Positions 35,263 to 46,092 of a stretch of 64,000 nt of DNA are shown piece after piece (the first letter of the stretch is position 1; every line of letters begins with the position of its first letter). This DNA comes from Brachionus manjavacas (lineage: Eukaryota > Rotifera > Eurotatoria > Ploima > Brachionidae). A program made the translations under genes and the position numbers. The notes beneath the pieces were generated by a model. That model made no database searches and was not told the origin of the DNA. It saw only the letters and a program-made list of their open reading frames with translations. The DNA lies in NCBI GenBank assembly GCA_019054805.1, contig JAHQIY010000002.1, positions 1,054,001-1,118,000 on the forward strand. The letters are read 5' to 3'.

Positions 35263-37765
35263 TAGTAGTAGTAGTAGTAGTTTTGATTGTATTTGGCTAG
35301 CCAGCGAGTGTGCTGATAAGGCACACTATGACAGCTGATGTGATTGATTGCTGATCATCCAGCAATCAATGCCTGCTCTAAAGCTGTTAACATAGGGGGC
35401 TTCAACTAATTGATTTGGCAGTGAGTTCCATATTTTAGCGGTTCTGTTGAAAAAAAGTTATTTCTATGTTGGAGCCTCGAAATTTCTCTGTGATATTTAA
35501 AGCAGTGACCTCTTCCTTGGATTTTGGTGACATTAAAATTGTTGCTTTTTTCAACCATTTCTATTCCATGCATGAACTTGTATAATTGAATTAGATCACC
35601 TCTTTTTCTTCTTTCTACCAGATTTGGAATGTTCAAGCCTTCAATCTGCTTTCATACGGTTTATTTCTAATTGAAGAAACAAATTTCGTAGCTCTGCGTT
35701 GAATCCTCTCAAGATTCTCAAAATCCGACTTAAGAAATGGAGACCATACAGGCACAGCAAATTCCAAAAGAGGACGAACAAAAGTTAAATACAATGATCT
35801 AAATAACTTAAAATCAAAACGAGCGAATGATTTCCTGATGCGACCCAACATTTGATTTGCTTTGTTTGTAGCCTCTATCACTTGATTTTTCAATTTGAGA
35901 TTTGTATTAAAGTTAAAGTTTGTATTAAAGTTAACTTTAAGATCTCTTTCGGTTTCAGACGTTGATAACTGTTTACCATTAATAAAATAAGTGAATTCTT
36001 TGTTTTTATGAACGTAATGCATAACCACACATTTTGATGTGTTGAAGAGAAAAAGCCAATCTTGAGTCCACTTGAAAATTAAATCTAAACTGATTGAAGT
36101 TTTACTGCGCTTATTTCTGATACCGTTTGCGTAAATATTTTTGTATCATCTGCATACATTTTGACAATATTCTATATTCTTTTTGGTAGATCATTGATAT
36201 ACAAAACGAACAAAAGTGGACCAATCACTGATCCTTGTGGTACACCGCTAAAAATCTCAACCCAATCCGAAAAAATTTCACCTTGAACAACTCGCTGTCT
36301 TCTATTTTTCAAGAAAACTTCAATCCATTTTAGTGTCAGACCATCAAAGCCATACGCTTTCAATTTAGCTATTAGTCGTCTGTGCGGAACAGTATCAAAT
36401 GCTTTCGCAAAATCTAGCAGAATTACATCAACAGGAAAACTTTTGTCTAGACTCATTGAGATGAAATTTAGAGATTCCATAATATTAGATGTACATGACT
36501 TTTTCTTGACTAATCCATGCTGTTCTTTAGATATAATGTTGTTCTTATAAAGATAGTCTTCCATTATGGTTCTTATTATGCTTTCCATAATTTTGCACGG
36601 AATTGAAGTTAAAGACACGGGACGATAATTGCTGGCCGTTGATTTATCACCTTTTTTAAACTATGGATTAATATTTGCTGATCTGAATTGTATTGGAAGC
36701 TGACTATTAGATAAAGACTTTCTGAAAATTTAAGTTAAAGGAACAGTATAGGCGTCTGCACAGTTTTTTAGCAATAGCGGATAAAGCTTGTCTACACCAC
36801 ATGATTTATTATGATTAAGGTCTTGTAATTTTTTATAAACCACTTCATAACTAATATCATTTGGTTCAATGTCAATATTTTCTGAACAGTTTTCATTAAG
36901 TTCAGCTACAAAAGGTGGAAGCTCCCCATCTTGTTCAATAACAAAAACATCTTGAAAACATTTATTTAGTAGATTTGATATCTCTTTCGGTTCTTGCGTT
37001 AATTCATTGTTTGACTTCTTTAATGCTTTGATTGATTCTCTTATTACTTGTTGATCATTTAGATATTTGTATAATAATTTTGGATTCTTCTTAGCTTTAT
37101 CCACTAAATTTTGTTCATAAGTTAGCCTGGCTCTTTTTATTTCCGAAGAAACTAATTTACAGATACTTTTGTAATCATTATAAAGATTCATATCCTTCCA
37201 GTTACATGAACAGTTCCTGTATCTAAGATTTTTTTTATTCCTAATTAAGATCTTGAGATCATCTTTTATCCAAGGTTTTGAGATACTTTTCTTTTTAGAG
37301 CCATCCGTCACTGGAATGAATCGATTACTAGCTTCGCTGACATAGAAAATAAACTCATTGTACATTTCCTGAATATTTAAATTCTCAAATAAGTGCACCC
37401 AATCAATATTTGATAAAAAATCAGAAATTTTTTCAAAGTCAGCTTTACTATAAATAAATTTTTCAATAATATATGATTCCTTACTAACATTGTTTTTGAG
37501 TACAAAATTGAAAAAGATAACCAGATGTCCTTTAATAATGTTACCAAGCACAAATTTTGTATCGATTGCATACACACTGCCAGACTGAGTCGTGAAAATC
37601 AAATCCAAAGTGTTGACAGCTTTTTCGTTTGACATTTGAAATGTTGGAACATTTACATGCTGATATAGAAAAGTGTCGCTTAGCGTCTCGCTGAATTTAT
37701 GTTCGATGCCATTTTCATTTAAGATTTGAAAATGGCTGTGATTCTTACATTCAAATGTATTAAAA
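35263..37765 (-). mobile_element. LINE (CR1/jockey-like), 5'-truncated, nearly complete RT
   Basis: Read 37765 to 35263. It opens with the end of an APE-type endonuclease (VNTLDLIFTTQSGSVYAID and a KGHLVIFF block where SDH is usual). An inter-domain region follows (ISKPWIKDDLKILIRNKKNL, YKYLNDQQVIRESI, NHNKSCGVDKLYPLLLKNC). The RT follows: TSIPCKIMESIIRTIMEDYL, LLDFAKAFDTVPHRRLIAKL, FSGVPQGSVIGPLLFVLYIN, catalytic YADD at 36156-36145, RPLLEFAVPVWSP, LERIQRRATKFVSSIR and RRKRGDLIQLYKFMHGIE. An in-frame TAG before YADD and several frame breaks disable it. The 3' end has two stem-loops and a (CTA)n tail (35263-35280 on +). Relatively well preserved, so a younger insertion than its neighbours. 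Confidence 0.92.
35308..35370 (-). other. Two stem-loops in the LINE 3' untranslated region
   Basis: GTGTGC (35308-35313) pairs with GCACAC (35321-35326). ATTGATTGCTG (35343-35353) pairs perfectly with CAGCAATCAAT (35360-35370) across a 6-base loop. They precede the short tandem tail, where the element's own RT is expected to recognise its RNA. Confidence 0.7.
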
Positions 37766-38379
37766 AGAAATACATTTGATTTACTTTAGAAGATAGTTGT
37801 AGATTTGTTATAAAGATTTAACAAAATCTAAAAAAAAAAATTTTTAAATTAATTCAGATAGAAGAAATCTGATTTTATTTTCAGATTCCTAAGGATCGAT
37901 TACCTATATTTGCAATTTTACATTGTGGGAAAAAATGGCAAAAAGGCAAAAAATGAGGGTGTATTGTCGAAGAGCCAAAAAAGTTGTTTTTTCGATTTTT
38001 AATGGCAAAATCAAATTATTTAATTTATAAAAACCATATTTTCTAGTAGATACTTTTATGCTCTATTCAAAAATATAATCAGTTTTGGGGTGTATTTGGA
38101 AAGTTATGAGGGTGTTTTGATTTGTTTTTTTTTCATTCGAAATTTAAAGGTGATGACAAAATTTTTTTTTAGATGAAAATGGGTGTATAGTTAAATTCAG
38201 ATAATTAGGAATAAATTTATCAGAATAAAATTTCACTTTTATAAAAATTTTGGTGATTTACACCCGGTGTTGTTTTTTCGCAATCCTGATGGGTGTATGT
38301 TTTAGACATTATTATATAAGATAAAATTAAATAATTTTAATAAAAACTAATTTTAATTTAATTAGAATTTAAACCAGCA

Positions 38380-38450
38380 CAAATCACTTATATTATTATT
38401 ATTATTTATTGATTTAAGCCTCATAGGCAAATAAAAAAAAAGAAAAAAAG
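38380..38450 (-). repeat. Solo LINE-type 3' tail
   Basis: On the minus strand: TTGCCTATGAGGCTTAAATC followed by AATAAATAATAATAATAAT. A short GCCTATGAGGC hairpin plus a trinucleotide tail is a common 3' end of invertebrate LINEs. No RT body remains next to it. Confidence 0.45.
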
Positions 38451-38912
38451 AAAAAGTTAAGTTAAGTTCTTCAAATTCTACAAAATTTGTAAATAAAAAT
38501 AAAAATACTTATATACTAACGAGTGTTTAAAAGAGAATGTTCAAAATTTTAACAATTAAAAATATTTTCTTATTGACCGACAACATCTCGTAAAATCTAA
38601 AGTTTTTTTTTATGAAAATCAACCAAATTCAAATATTACTGATGTTTATTTTTTTTCTGTTTGATCCATGAAAAAATTTATTTTATTAAAAATGATTCTA
38701 TATCACAATTAAAAGATAAATCCGAACTACAGAGAATCCGAACTACAGAGATTTGTGTTCATTTGGGTCCATCAAAATTGTGATCAAAGGTTTCATGTTC
38801 AAATTTTGAGCATAGAGTTATGATTTGAAATCACATTTTTTTAAGGTCTCTAAAATATTAAAATAGGACGTTTATTAATTAAAAAATAAAATTTATAAAA
38901 CAATGTAAAAAT

Positions 38913-41900
38913 TCATTTTATTTTTAGCAAATGTTTAATTCTGTATTTGAGTAAACAATAAAAATGAATGGAGTCGTAAACGGAATTGTTAGAAAATTTG
39001 CTTGGTCTCTTAAACAACGTATCTACGGATAAACTTTTATTTTTGGTAATAGTAGTTTTTTCACTTACAATTGATGTGGCTGATTTTTTTTCGAAATTCT
39101 TTGACATGCTCAAAGACGAGTAGCTAAGTCTTAAACTATCGCGATTGTAAAATATTGTTCTACTTTTATTCATTAGATCAACCATCTCAGATGATCTAAA
39201 ATTGGACTGATCATCGCTTTGATCCAAATCACCTTTATCTATCAGGTGATAATAATTTTTGGAATGAAAAATTTGACTTTTTTTTTCAATTTCAGTTAAA
39301 ATAATTTCGTTTTCTGATATAAAGCTCGACACACTCTGGACTTTGGTGTTATTTTCTTGTTGTTCAACTTTGACGTTCTCAAAGCTCGATCTGTTGCTCT
39401 TAATCAACTCTAGTTCTTGATCTATTTGGTTTTCAATGTCGTAGGATTCATCAAGAAAATCATTCTGGAAATTGAACGTAGCCTCGTCTTTGGATGGACT
39501 AGTATTATTTACTTGAACTATTCTGCCCTGAAGCTGGGTGGTTGATTCGTCTTTGGTCAAATATTTTCCCAAGTTTTCTCTGGTTAGTTCAGTAAATGTG
39601 TCTAACGCTTGTTCATTTAAGATCTCCAAGTCGATCGAATTTAATTCAGCTACTTGGTAAATTAAGCGATTTCTGTTGATGACTTTTTCTATCGCTTCAA
39701 CTGGTTCTGGTGCTTAAATATTCAAAGTTTATTATAAAATAGGATTAATTTTTGTTTGATTGAACATTAGAATGTGTCGCTAAGATCATCAAAAGATAAT
39801 TATTTGTGAATTAAAAATAAAAAATCAAATTAAAAAATAAGTTTTTTTAACAGAGAACTTTATTTTAAATCCTAATTACGACAAAAATTAACTAAAAACT
39901 ACTTACTAAACAAAAAATCTTGATTTTGATCAAAAGACAAAGTTTTTTTTAATTTTAAGTCATCGATTTCTTTTGACTTTTTATCACTATAAAACACTTG
40001 ACACGAGACTAAAATGTCACTTTCTGTTGTATTCGGGTTTGAGTTGAAATTTAATTCAAAATTTGTTAGCGATTCTTTATTTTTATTTGACTTTTCTTCT
40101 GAATTTTTTAAATTTTCTTTAAATATTTGTTCATTCACCAACGATTTAGAAAAATTTCGTTTTTCGTCTGAATTAATTGAAGTTTTTTGTTCATTTATTT
40201 CACTTTCTTTGTCAAATTCAATTGCTTTTTTTTTCTTGTCCGATTCGAACAGATTTTCCACCGCATTCTTTTGACCAGTTTCATTTAGCATCTGATCCAA
40301 ATTATCTTGAGGATCAAATTTTTTAATTTTATTATTTTCTTCATTTTTTTCTTCTAAAGATTTTTTCCAAATCTTTTGTGTTGATTTTTTTTCTGAATTC
40401 TTTCTGTTTAAGCTCAACTTGATTTGCTTAATCAAGCTTAATTTTGTCTTCTGAGTGTTTTCTTCATTTTTTTTCGAATCAAATTTCAAACTATTTCTTA
40501 TTTCTTGTGTATTGTGTTTCCTATCTTGATAATCATCCAGATTTAAAAGATTCATTACGTTTTCTTTTGTTAAAAATTCTTTTGAATAATTAATTGAAGT
40601 TTTAGCAATTTCAACATTTTGATCTTCAGGATATTTATTTTTTTCTAGTTCGATTCTATTTTTATTTTTGGATTCATCTTAAAAATTGAAATGTCAACAA
40701 AAATTTAATTACTTAATATTTTAAATACTTGAAAAAAATGTTTCCGTTTCAAATAATTTTTCATTTTGATTTAAAATTAGATTTTCCTTTAGAGATTGAG
40801 AATTTTTTGGATTCGAAATTTTTTTATAATTTTCTTCTTTATCATTGTTATTTTCATTTTGAAATTTTTCTTCCTGGTTTTTATTCTCAATTTTAATACC
40901 AGTATCCAAAAGACTTATTCTCGATTCCTTTTTTGTCTCATTCAAAACTATTTTGATCATTTCTTTATTTTCGCTCATCTTTCTTGTTGAATTTAGGCTT
41001 AAATCGTTATCTGCCGATAACTCAAGGCTTATTTTTTTTATTTTAGAATCTATTTTTTCTATTCCATTAAGAGATTTTTTAATTTCCTGATCATCAATTT
41101 TCGTTTCGTTGTCTTTCATTTTTAATTAATTTAAATCAAAATTTTTATTTTCTCAACTTACTTGATAAATTATTTTCATTGTTCAAGTTATTCCAATTAT
41201 TTTTCAAATTCACTTTTCTTATCGAATTTCTGTTTGAAATTTTATTATCTTCTGCCATTGCTTCGTGGCTTTTTCGTATGGAATTATTTTTTAAATCAAT
41301 TTTATCTTTTTTAATATTTTCTGCAAATGTTTCCCGAGTTGTTTGCATTGAATCATTTTTTAAATTAACTTGATCTTTTTTAATATTTTCTGCAAATGTT
41401 TCCAGAGTTGTTTGCATTGAATCATTTTTTAAATTAACTTCATCTTTTTTATTTTCTGAAAATGCCTCTGGGCTTGTTTGAATTGAATCATTTTTTAAAT
41501 CAATTTGATCTTTTTTAATATTTTCTGCAAATGTTTCCAGAGTTGTTTGCATTGAATCATTTTTTAAATTAACTTCATCTTTTTTATTTTCTGAAAATGC
41601 CTCTGGGCTTGTTTGCATTGAATCATTTTTTAAATCAATTTGATCTTTTTTAATATTTTCTGCAAATGTTTCCAGAGTTGTTTGCATTGAATCATTTTTT
41701 AAATTAACTTCATCTTTTTTATTTTCTGAAAATGCCTCTGGGCTTGTTTGCATTGAATCATTTTTTAAATCAATTTGATCTTTTTTAATATTTTCTGCAA
41801 ATGTTGCCGGGATTGCTTGTGTGGAATCATTTTTTAGATAAATTTCATCTATTATGTTAAAAGGTTCTTTTTTTTCTTCATTATCTATTTTTTTATCTTT

Positions 41901-42612
41901 TTCTCCGTTTTCTATCGTAAATAATAAAAAAAAATTGATTTTTTATTCAAAATTTACTTGATAAATTTTTTTCGATGTTAAAATTATTAAATTTGTTCTT
42001 TAAAATTTTCAAATCCTGAATATTCTTTACTTGAATTTTATTTTGTTTAGTAATTTTACTAAATTTCTTGATTTCACTTATTTTATTATCAGCTTCTAAT
42101 TGCTCTATTTTACTAAAATTAAAATCTTTTGTCTCAATTTTAATTTCCTTTTTTAAATTTAATTTCTTTATCGCAGGTTGTTCTTCATTTGCCGTCTTTT
42201 TCTTTACTAAGTTCAAATTTTCTGGTCTCAAAAAACGTCGTGTTTTTTTGTTAATAAAAAGCTTTCGACTCTCATCACAGTTTTTATCATATCTTTTTGC
42301 ATCAAGAGTAATGAATGTTTTGGGGTTTGCTTTAATTCTATACTTTTTAGTCCTTGTTAGAAAATCTGATTTTTCATCACAATTGTTTTTTAGAATTTTT
42401 CTCTGAAGAATTATTTTTCTCTTGTTTAAGAAATTTCTTCTAGTAATTATATCAAAATTTTTGATACATGCATATCTTTTATTAAGTGTCTTGGCGAGAG
42501 TAATATCTGTAAATGCTAGGAGACTGAGATGCAAAATTTTTGTTTCAACTCTTTTTTGAAAATAGAACGATTTTTGTCGGTTCTTCCCGCTTTGGTTCAT
42601 CCTATGATCCAT
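38913..42612 (-). CDS. Unrecognised Lys/Asn/Glu-rich protein with internal tandem repeats
   Basis: Five exons on the minus strand: 42612-41958, 41911-41162, 41112-40729, 40677-39907, 39712-38913. They give 1,119 residues ending at a TAA. All four introns are 46-194 nt, GT-AG and in phase 1, and three exons end in the same Ser/Ala codon context (TCA-A|GT). Exon 1 is very basic (RRNFLNKRKIILQRKILKNN). Exon 2 has nine 22/23-residue repeats. Exons 3-4 are charged and low-complexity (EKKSTQKIWKKSLEEKNEEN). Exon 5 is more ordinary in composition (VINRNRLIYQVAELNSIDLE, ending KYRIKHLLKIK). No signal peptide or membrane segment is visible. Likely largely disordered. No family is recognised; function unknown. 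The joint frame-keeping of all exons is the main evidence that it is a real gene. Confidence 0.75.
41230..41870 (-). repeat. Coding tandem repeat: nine units of 66/69 bp alternating in two types
   Basis: Type A encodes LKNDSMQTSPEAFSENKK-DEVN and type B encodes LKNDSMQTTLETFAENIKKD with ID or VN. They alternate B-A-B-A-B-A-B-B-B' in protein order. Near-identity at the DNA level between A units and between B units shows that the A+B pair (135 bp) was duplicated as one block recently. The terminal units are more diverged. Frame is kept throughout. Confidence 0.92.
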
Positions 42613-42925
42613 TTTATTTTAAAGAAATTAAAATTTTTTTATGAATTTTAATTCATAGCAACAAATTTTTCTTAGCAACTAATTATTAAGAGCATTTTGA
42701 TTTTATAAATATTGAATCATTATATGTTTAATATTGATTATTAAGATACAGTACAAAAATAATCTTTGAATTCGTTTTCCCTTTACTCAACTCTTCATTT
42801 CTTCGTTTATATCCTTTAACCGGAGAAAGAGAAAAGAATGCTAAAGAAAAAGACAAGACAAATACACATTCAAGTTAGCTACAATATCCTATGTTTTTAG
42901 TGCCATATTAATAAATTAAATTTTT

Positions 42926-43124
42926 CAGTGATCTCTTACTACCAAACACCAAAGGCTCAAATTGTTCGAAATATAGAAAAACACACTAATTAATCAATGA
43001 AAGTCAATTACAAATATAAAAATATTTTCAAAAATTTCATTTTTTATTTTCAAAAAAAGACTGTCCGATAATTGCGATGAACGATTTATTCAACAATAAA
43101 TTGAACCTAATAGTGAACTTGAGC
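42926..43124 (+). pseudogene. Relic of a dynein heavy chain (DNAH5-like) 5' exon pair
   Basis: 43061-43124 matches 46797-46860 (exon 2 of the downstream dynein gene) at 56 of 64 positions without gaps. 42926-43005 matches 46464-46590 (end of exon 1) in pieces, including AAGGCTCAAATT and ATCAATGAA, with deletions. A stop replaces Ser in the ...FIHQSVGPNSELE block, and the region matching the intron between the two exons is shortened. So part of the gene, or of a close paralogue, was duplicated upstream and decayed. Confidence 0.8.
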
Positions 43125-43670
43125 AGTGACAAATTTTTGGCTGGGGACAAGGGGTATCTTTTCCAAAGAAAAATTTTAAATTAATTAAACTTTTTTGAAT
43201 TTGCAAATTGATTGTTTTGATTGAATTGATAATTTTGAAATTTTCGATGATTTTTCGATATATCTTTAAAAGAATTAAAAAAAATTTAAACAATTATGAA
43301 TAAATAAATTTTGCTTAAAAGACTGACTCGAGAGAAAAAACAAAATAAAATTTAACAATAATTTAAAAAGAAAAATATTTTATTCACAATTTGTTTAATG
43401 ATTTTAATTTGTATTAATTTATTAAAATTTTTTATTTGAATTAGATAAAATCTTTATTGAACTGCATTTTATGAACTGCATTACTAAATATTTGCCTAAC
43501 ACTATGAGTAGAAAAGATCTAATTTAAAATCGTTAGTATTTGGTTTTAGATAGAATACGAAATAAATTTTTTTTTAAAATTAATTGTCTTTATGTTCTCT
43601 TCTCCTCGATGATTTTCTCAATAAAAAATTGAATTTTGAATTTGATGAAATTTTGAATTTATGTCTTGAA

Positions 43671-43916
43671 TCATATCTTGAAAAAAAATTCTGCTTCCAT
43701 TTTAGTTTCTTCAACACTCTGGTATTTTGCGGTCATATCTATTTCGTCGATTGATATTTCATCACTAAAATAAAAGTCATGAATATTTTGAACATTATCG
43801 TCATCCATGAATTCTTTTTTGAGAATCAAATTTCTAAGCTTAATTTCTAAGCTTAATATCAATAATTTTTTTAAAACTTGCATTAGTCTTGAACGCGTCA
43901 AATGTAATTATTCTTG
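43671..43916 (-). pseudogene. Possible coding fragment of unknown type
   Basis: A minus-strand frame reads LRNLILKKEFMDDDNVQNIH, then DFYFSDEISIDEIDMTAKYQ, and ends near a possible donor. Composition is protein-like and acidic compared with the surroundings, but no family is recognised and no convincing neighbouring exon was found. It may be a degraded exon or chance. Confidence 0.25.
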
Positions 43917-44075
43917 AAATGGTTGACTGTTGTAGCTTCTGTGAATTCGGCTGACAAGCCGTTCTAATATTTGACGACTCTTTTCATACAAAAGTTGGAC
44001 CCCTGAATATATTTAGTTGATAACTAATCTTTTTTTTTAATTTTGTTAGAAATTTCGTAAATTCGCATTTTTTTT

Positions 44076-44460
44076 TAGCAAAAAATGGTAAAAAAAAGGT
44101 GAAAGTAAGTAAAAATACTAAAATATTTAAGTTTTAAGAAATTGTTTGTCAATATAGTTTTGAATAATTATTTTATCATTTTTTAGATTTAATCTCGCCA
44201 AGTTTAAAACCTAAAATTATCAAAAAAAAAGCTTCATCTGAGGAATCAGATAATATAAAGAATTATCAGTATTATCAATTTGATTTACTTTTTTATTTCA
44301 GTTAAAATTGATTCTATCTTTGTTCAAAAGATACTCAAAAAGACCTCACTGATGAGCTTCTAAAAGAACTTGAACAAAATTTTCCAGATGATAATTATCA
44401 AACAATGATTTTCTATCAAAGTAAAGATGTTAAAATTTATTAATATCGAAGGTAAACTTA
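44076..44460 (+). CDS. Weak candidate for a small multi-exon gene
   Basis: Three short coding-like pieces in order, bounded by acceptor- and donor-like sites. About 44080-44105 gives KNGKKKVK before GTAAGT. About 44187-44302 gives LISPSLKPKIIKKKASSEES after TTTTTTAG. About 44331-44450 gives DTQKDLTDELLKELEQNFPD and DNYQTMIFYQSKD, then a stop. The Lys/Ser/Glu-rich style recalls nuclear or adaptor proteins, but nothing specific is recognised and the frame across the last junction is not settled. Confidence 0.3.
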
Positions 44461-45144
44461 TAATAATTTTAAGGTACAAATACCAATTTAAAATATTTTC
44501 CATTTAACATTAATTTTAATAATCTAGGACAAAACGCTAAAAATTGCTTAAAAACTGATTGAGCTACCTCACAAAAAAATGCTATTATTCAAACATAAAG
44601 ATTTAAGATTAAAAAATTTTCTAAAAATTATGTAAAAAAATTAATTAAAACAATAAAGAAAAATAATTGCTTGAAATCTAAATTTTAGATTTTTTTGAAA
44701 ATATTTGAATTACAGTTACAGAAATTCTATAAAAAATTACAGAAATTTACGTAAATTACTTTTATAGCAAATTTCCTCTGTTTTTCTAACAAGATTAAAA
44801 CAATTCCAAAATTTTATGAAAATTTAAAAAAAAGACAATTTTTTGCTCTTTTACGATTATCGTAATTTTAGTAATTTTAGTATTATTATCAATGAAAAAT
44901 AACGGTAATAATAATAATAATTTAAAAGTCCTCTTTGTTTTTTATTCAAAATGGCTTAGACTTTTTTGGTGTGACAAAATTAGCTTTTTTGAGATAAAAA
45001 AAAATACTAAATGTAGCGACAAATTTAATTAAGTTTTTCTGACAAAAAAAAATTAGCTGACAATTTAATTATTTTGGACTGACATAATAAACCCTATTTA
45101 CTCACTAGATAAAATAATTCGGGTGACAAAAAATATTTATTTGT

Positions 45145-45235
45145 TTTATCTGTGCCGAGCTAAAGCTCCTTCAGATTAAAAAAAAAAATAAAAATGTAAA
45201 GAAAAATTAAAATAAGTTAAATAGATAGCCGCAAA
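45145..45235. repeat. LINE tail fragment (GAGCTAAAGCTCCTTCAG motif)
   Basis: 'gtgccgagctaaagctccttcagattaaaaa...aatgtaaagaaaaatt' matches 3990-4080 in the 3' region of the RT fragment of TDP-43 intron 3. It is a solo copy with no coding remains. Confidence 0.5.
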
Positions 45236-46092
45236 CGATTCTGAAGATTTTATATTTAACTTATCAATTAAATATTTGTCAGTTTTAGGTTTTAAATATA
45301 ATAAAATTAAATAAACTTATCAACATGTTTTTGGTTCAATTTTTCATCTAAAAAATATTTTATCTGTTAGTTAATTAGTAAATTTGTCATCTAATGTAGT
45401 TTTTTGTCAGTCCATTAAATGATGGCCCTTAAATATTATAATTATTTTTTAAATTTTTTCGATATTGGACCAGAGTTAAAAATAAAAAAAAGAACCCATG
45501 GATTATAGGATATTCGTAGGTTTGGGGGTTATGGCTATTTACAACCTTAAACCTGCAAAGCATTTTTGAAAAAATTTCAAAAAATTGATTAAAAAAATTT
45601 GTGTTTTTTAGAAAAAAAAAGTTTTTTAAAAAGACAATTATTTTTTATATTCATGCAAAAAGTTAGTTTAGTTAAAAAAAATTATTTTTTTAAAATTTTA
45701 TTCTTATTGACGTCCATATTTTTCTAGTAAACATTTCCAGAAAAGCAAAAGTTAAAGAATTTAGTCTGATTTTATTTTATATTTTTTTTTTTCAAGGGAT
45801 CTTTGATTTAGATAAAATTGAATAGCAAATTTTAAAGTCTATCATTAATTAGCTTTATTTGAATTACAGGAAATGCTGAAGTGCGAAAAAATTTTATATA
45901 TTAATTATACTTATTTTAACAAAAAAGTAAAAACTTAATTCCATAGCAACATGTGAATTTATAAATAAATCTAAAACTAGAATCAAAAAATCATAGTTAC
46001 ACATTGTAAACTTTATTAAAAAAAAGAAAAAAAAATTGTATTTGAATTGAAGGTATTCATATTTAACAAATAAAATAAAACCCCCTAAAAAA

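Noticed and set aside
40014-40274. Plus-strand Phe/Ser/Leu-rich frames opposite the Lys-rich gene (also 41179-41373 and 42068-42406)
   Set aside because: They are complements of Lys/Asn/Glu-rich codons, a composition effect rather than membrane proteins.
41210-41870. CRISPR-like regular repeats
   Set aside because: The repeats are contiguous coding units without spacers, in a eukaryotic gene.
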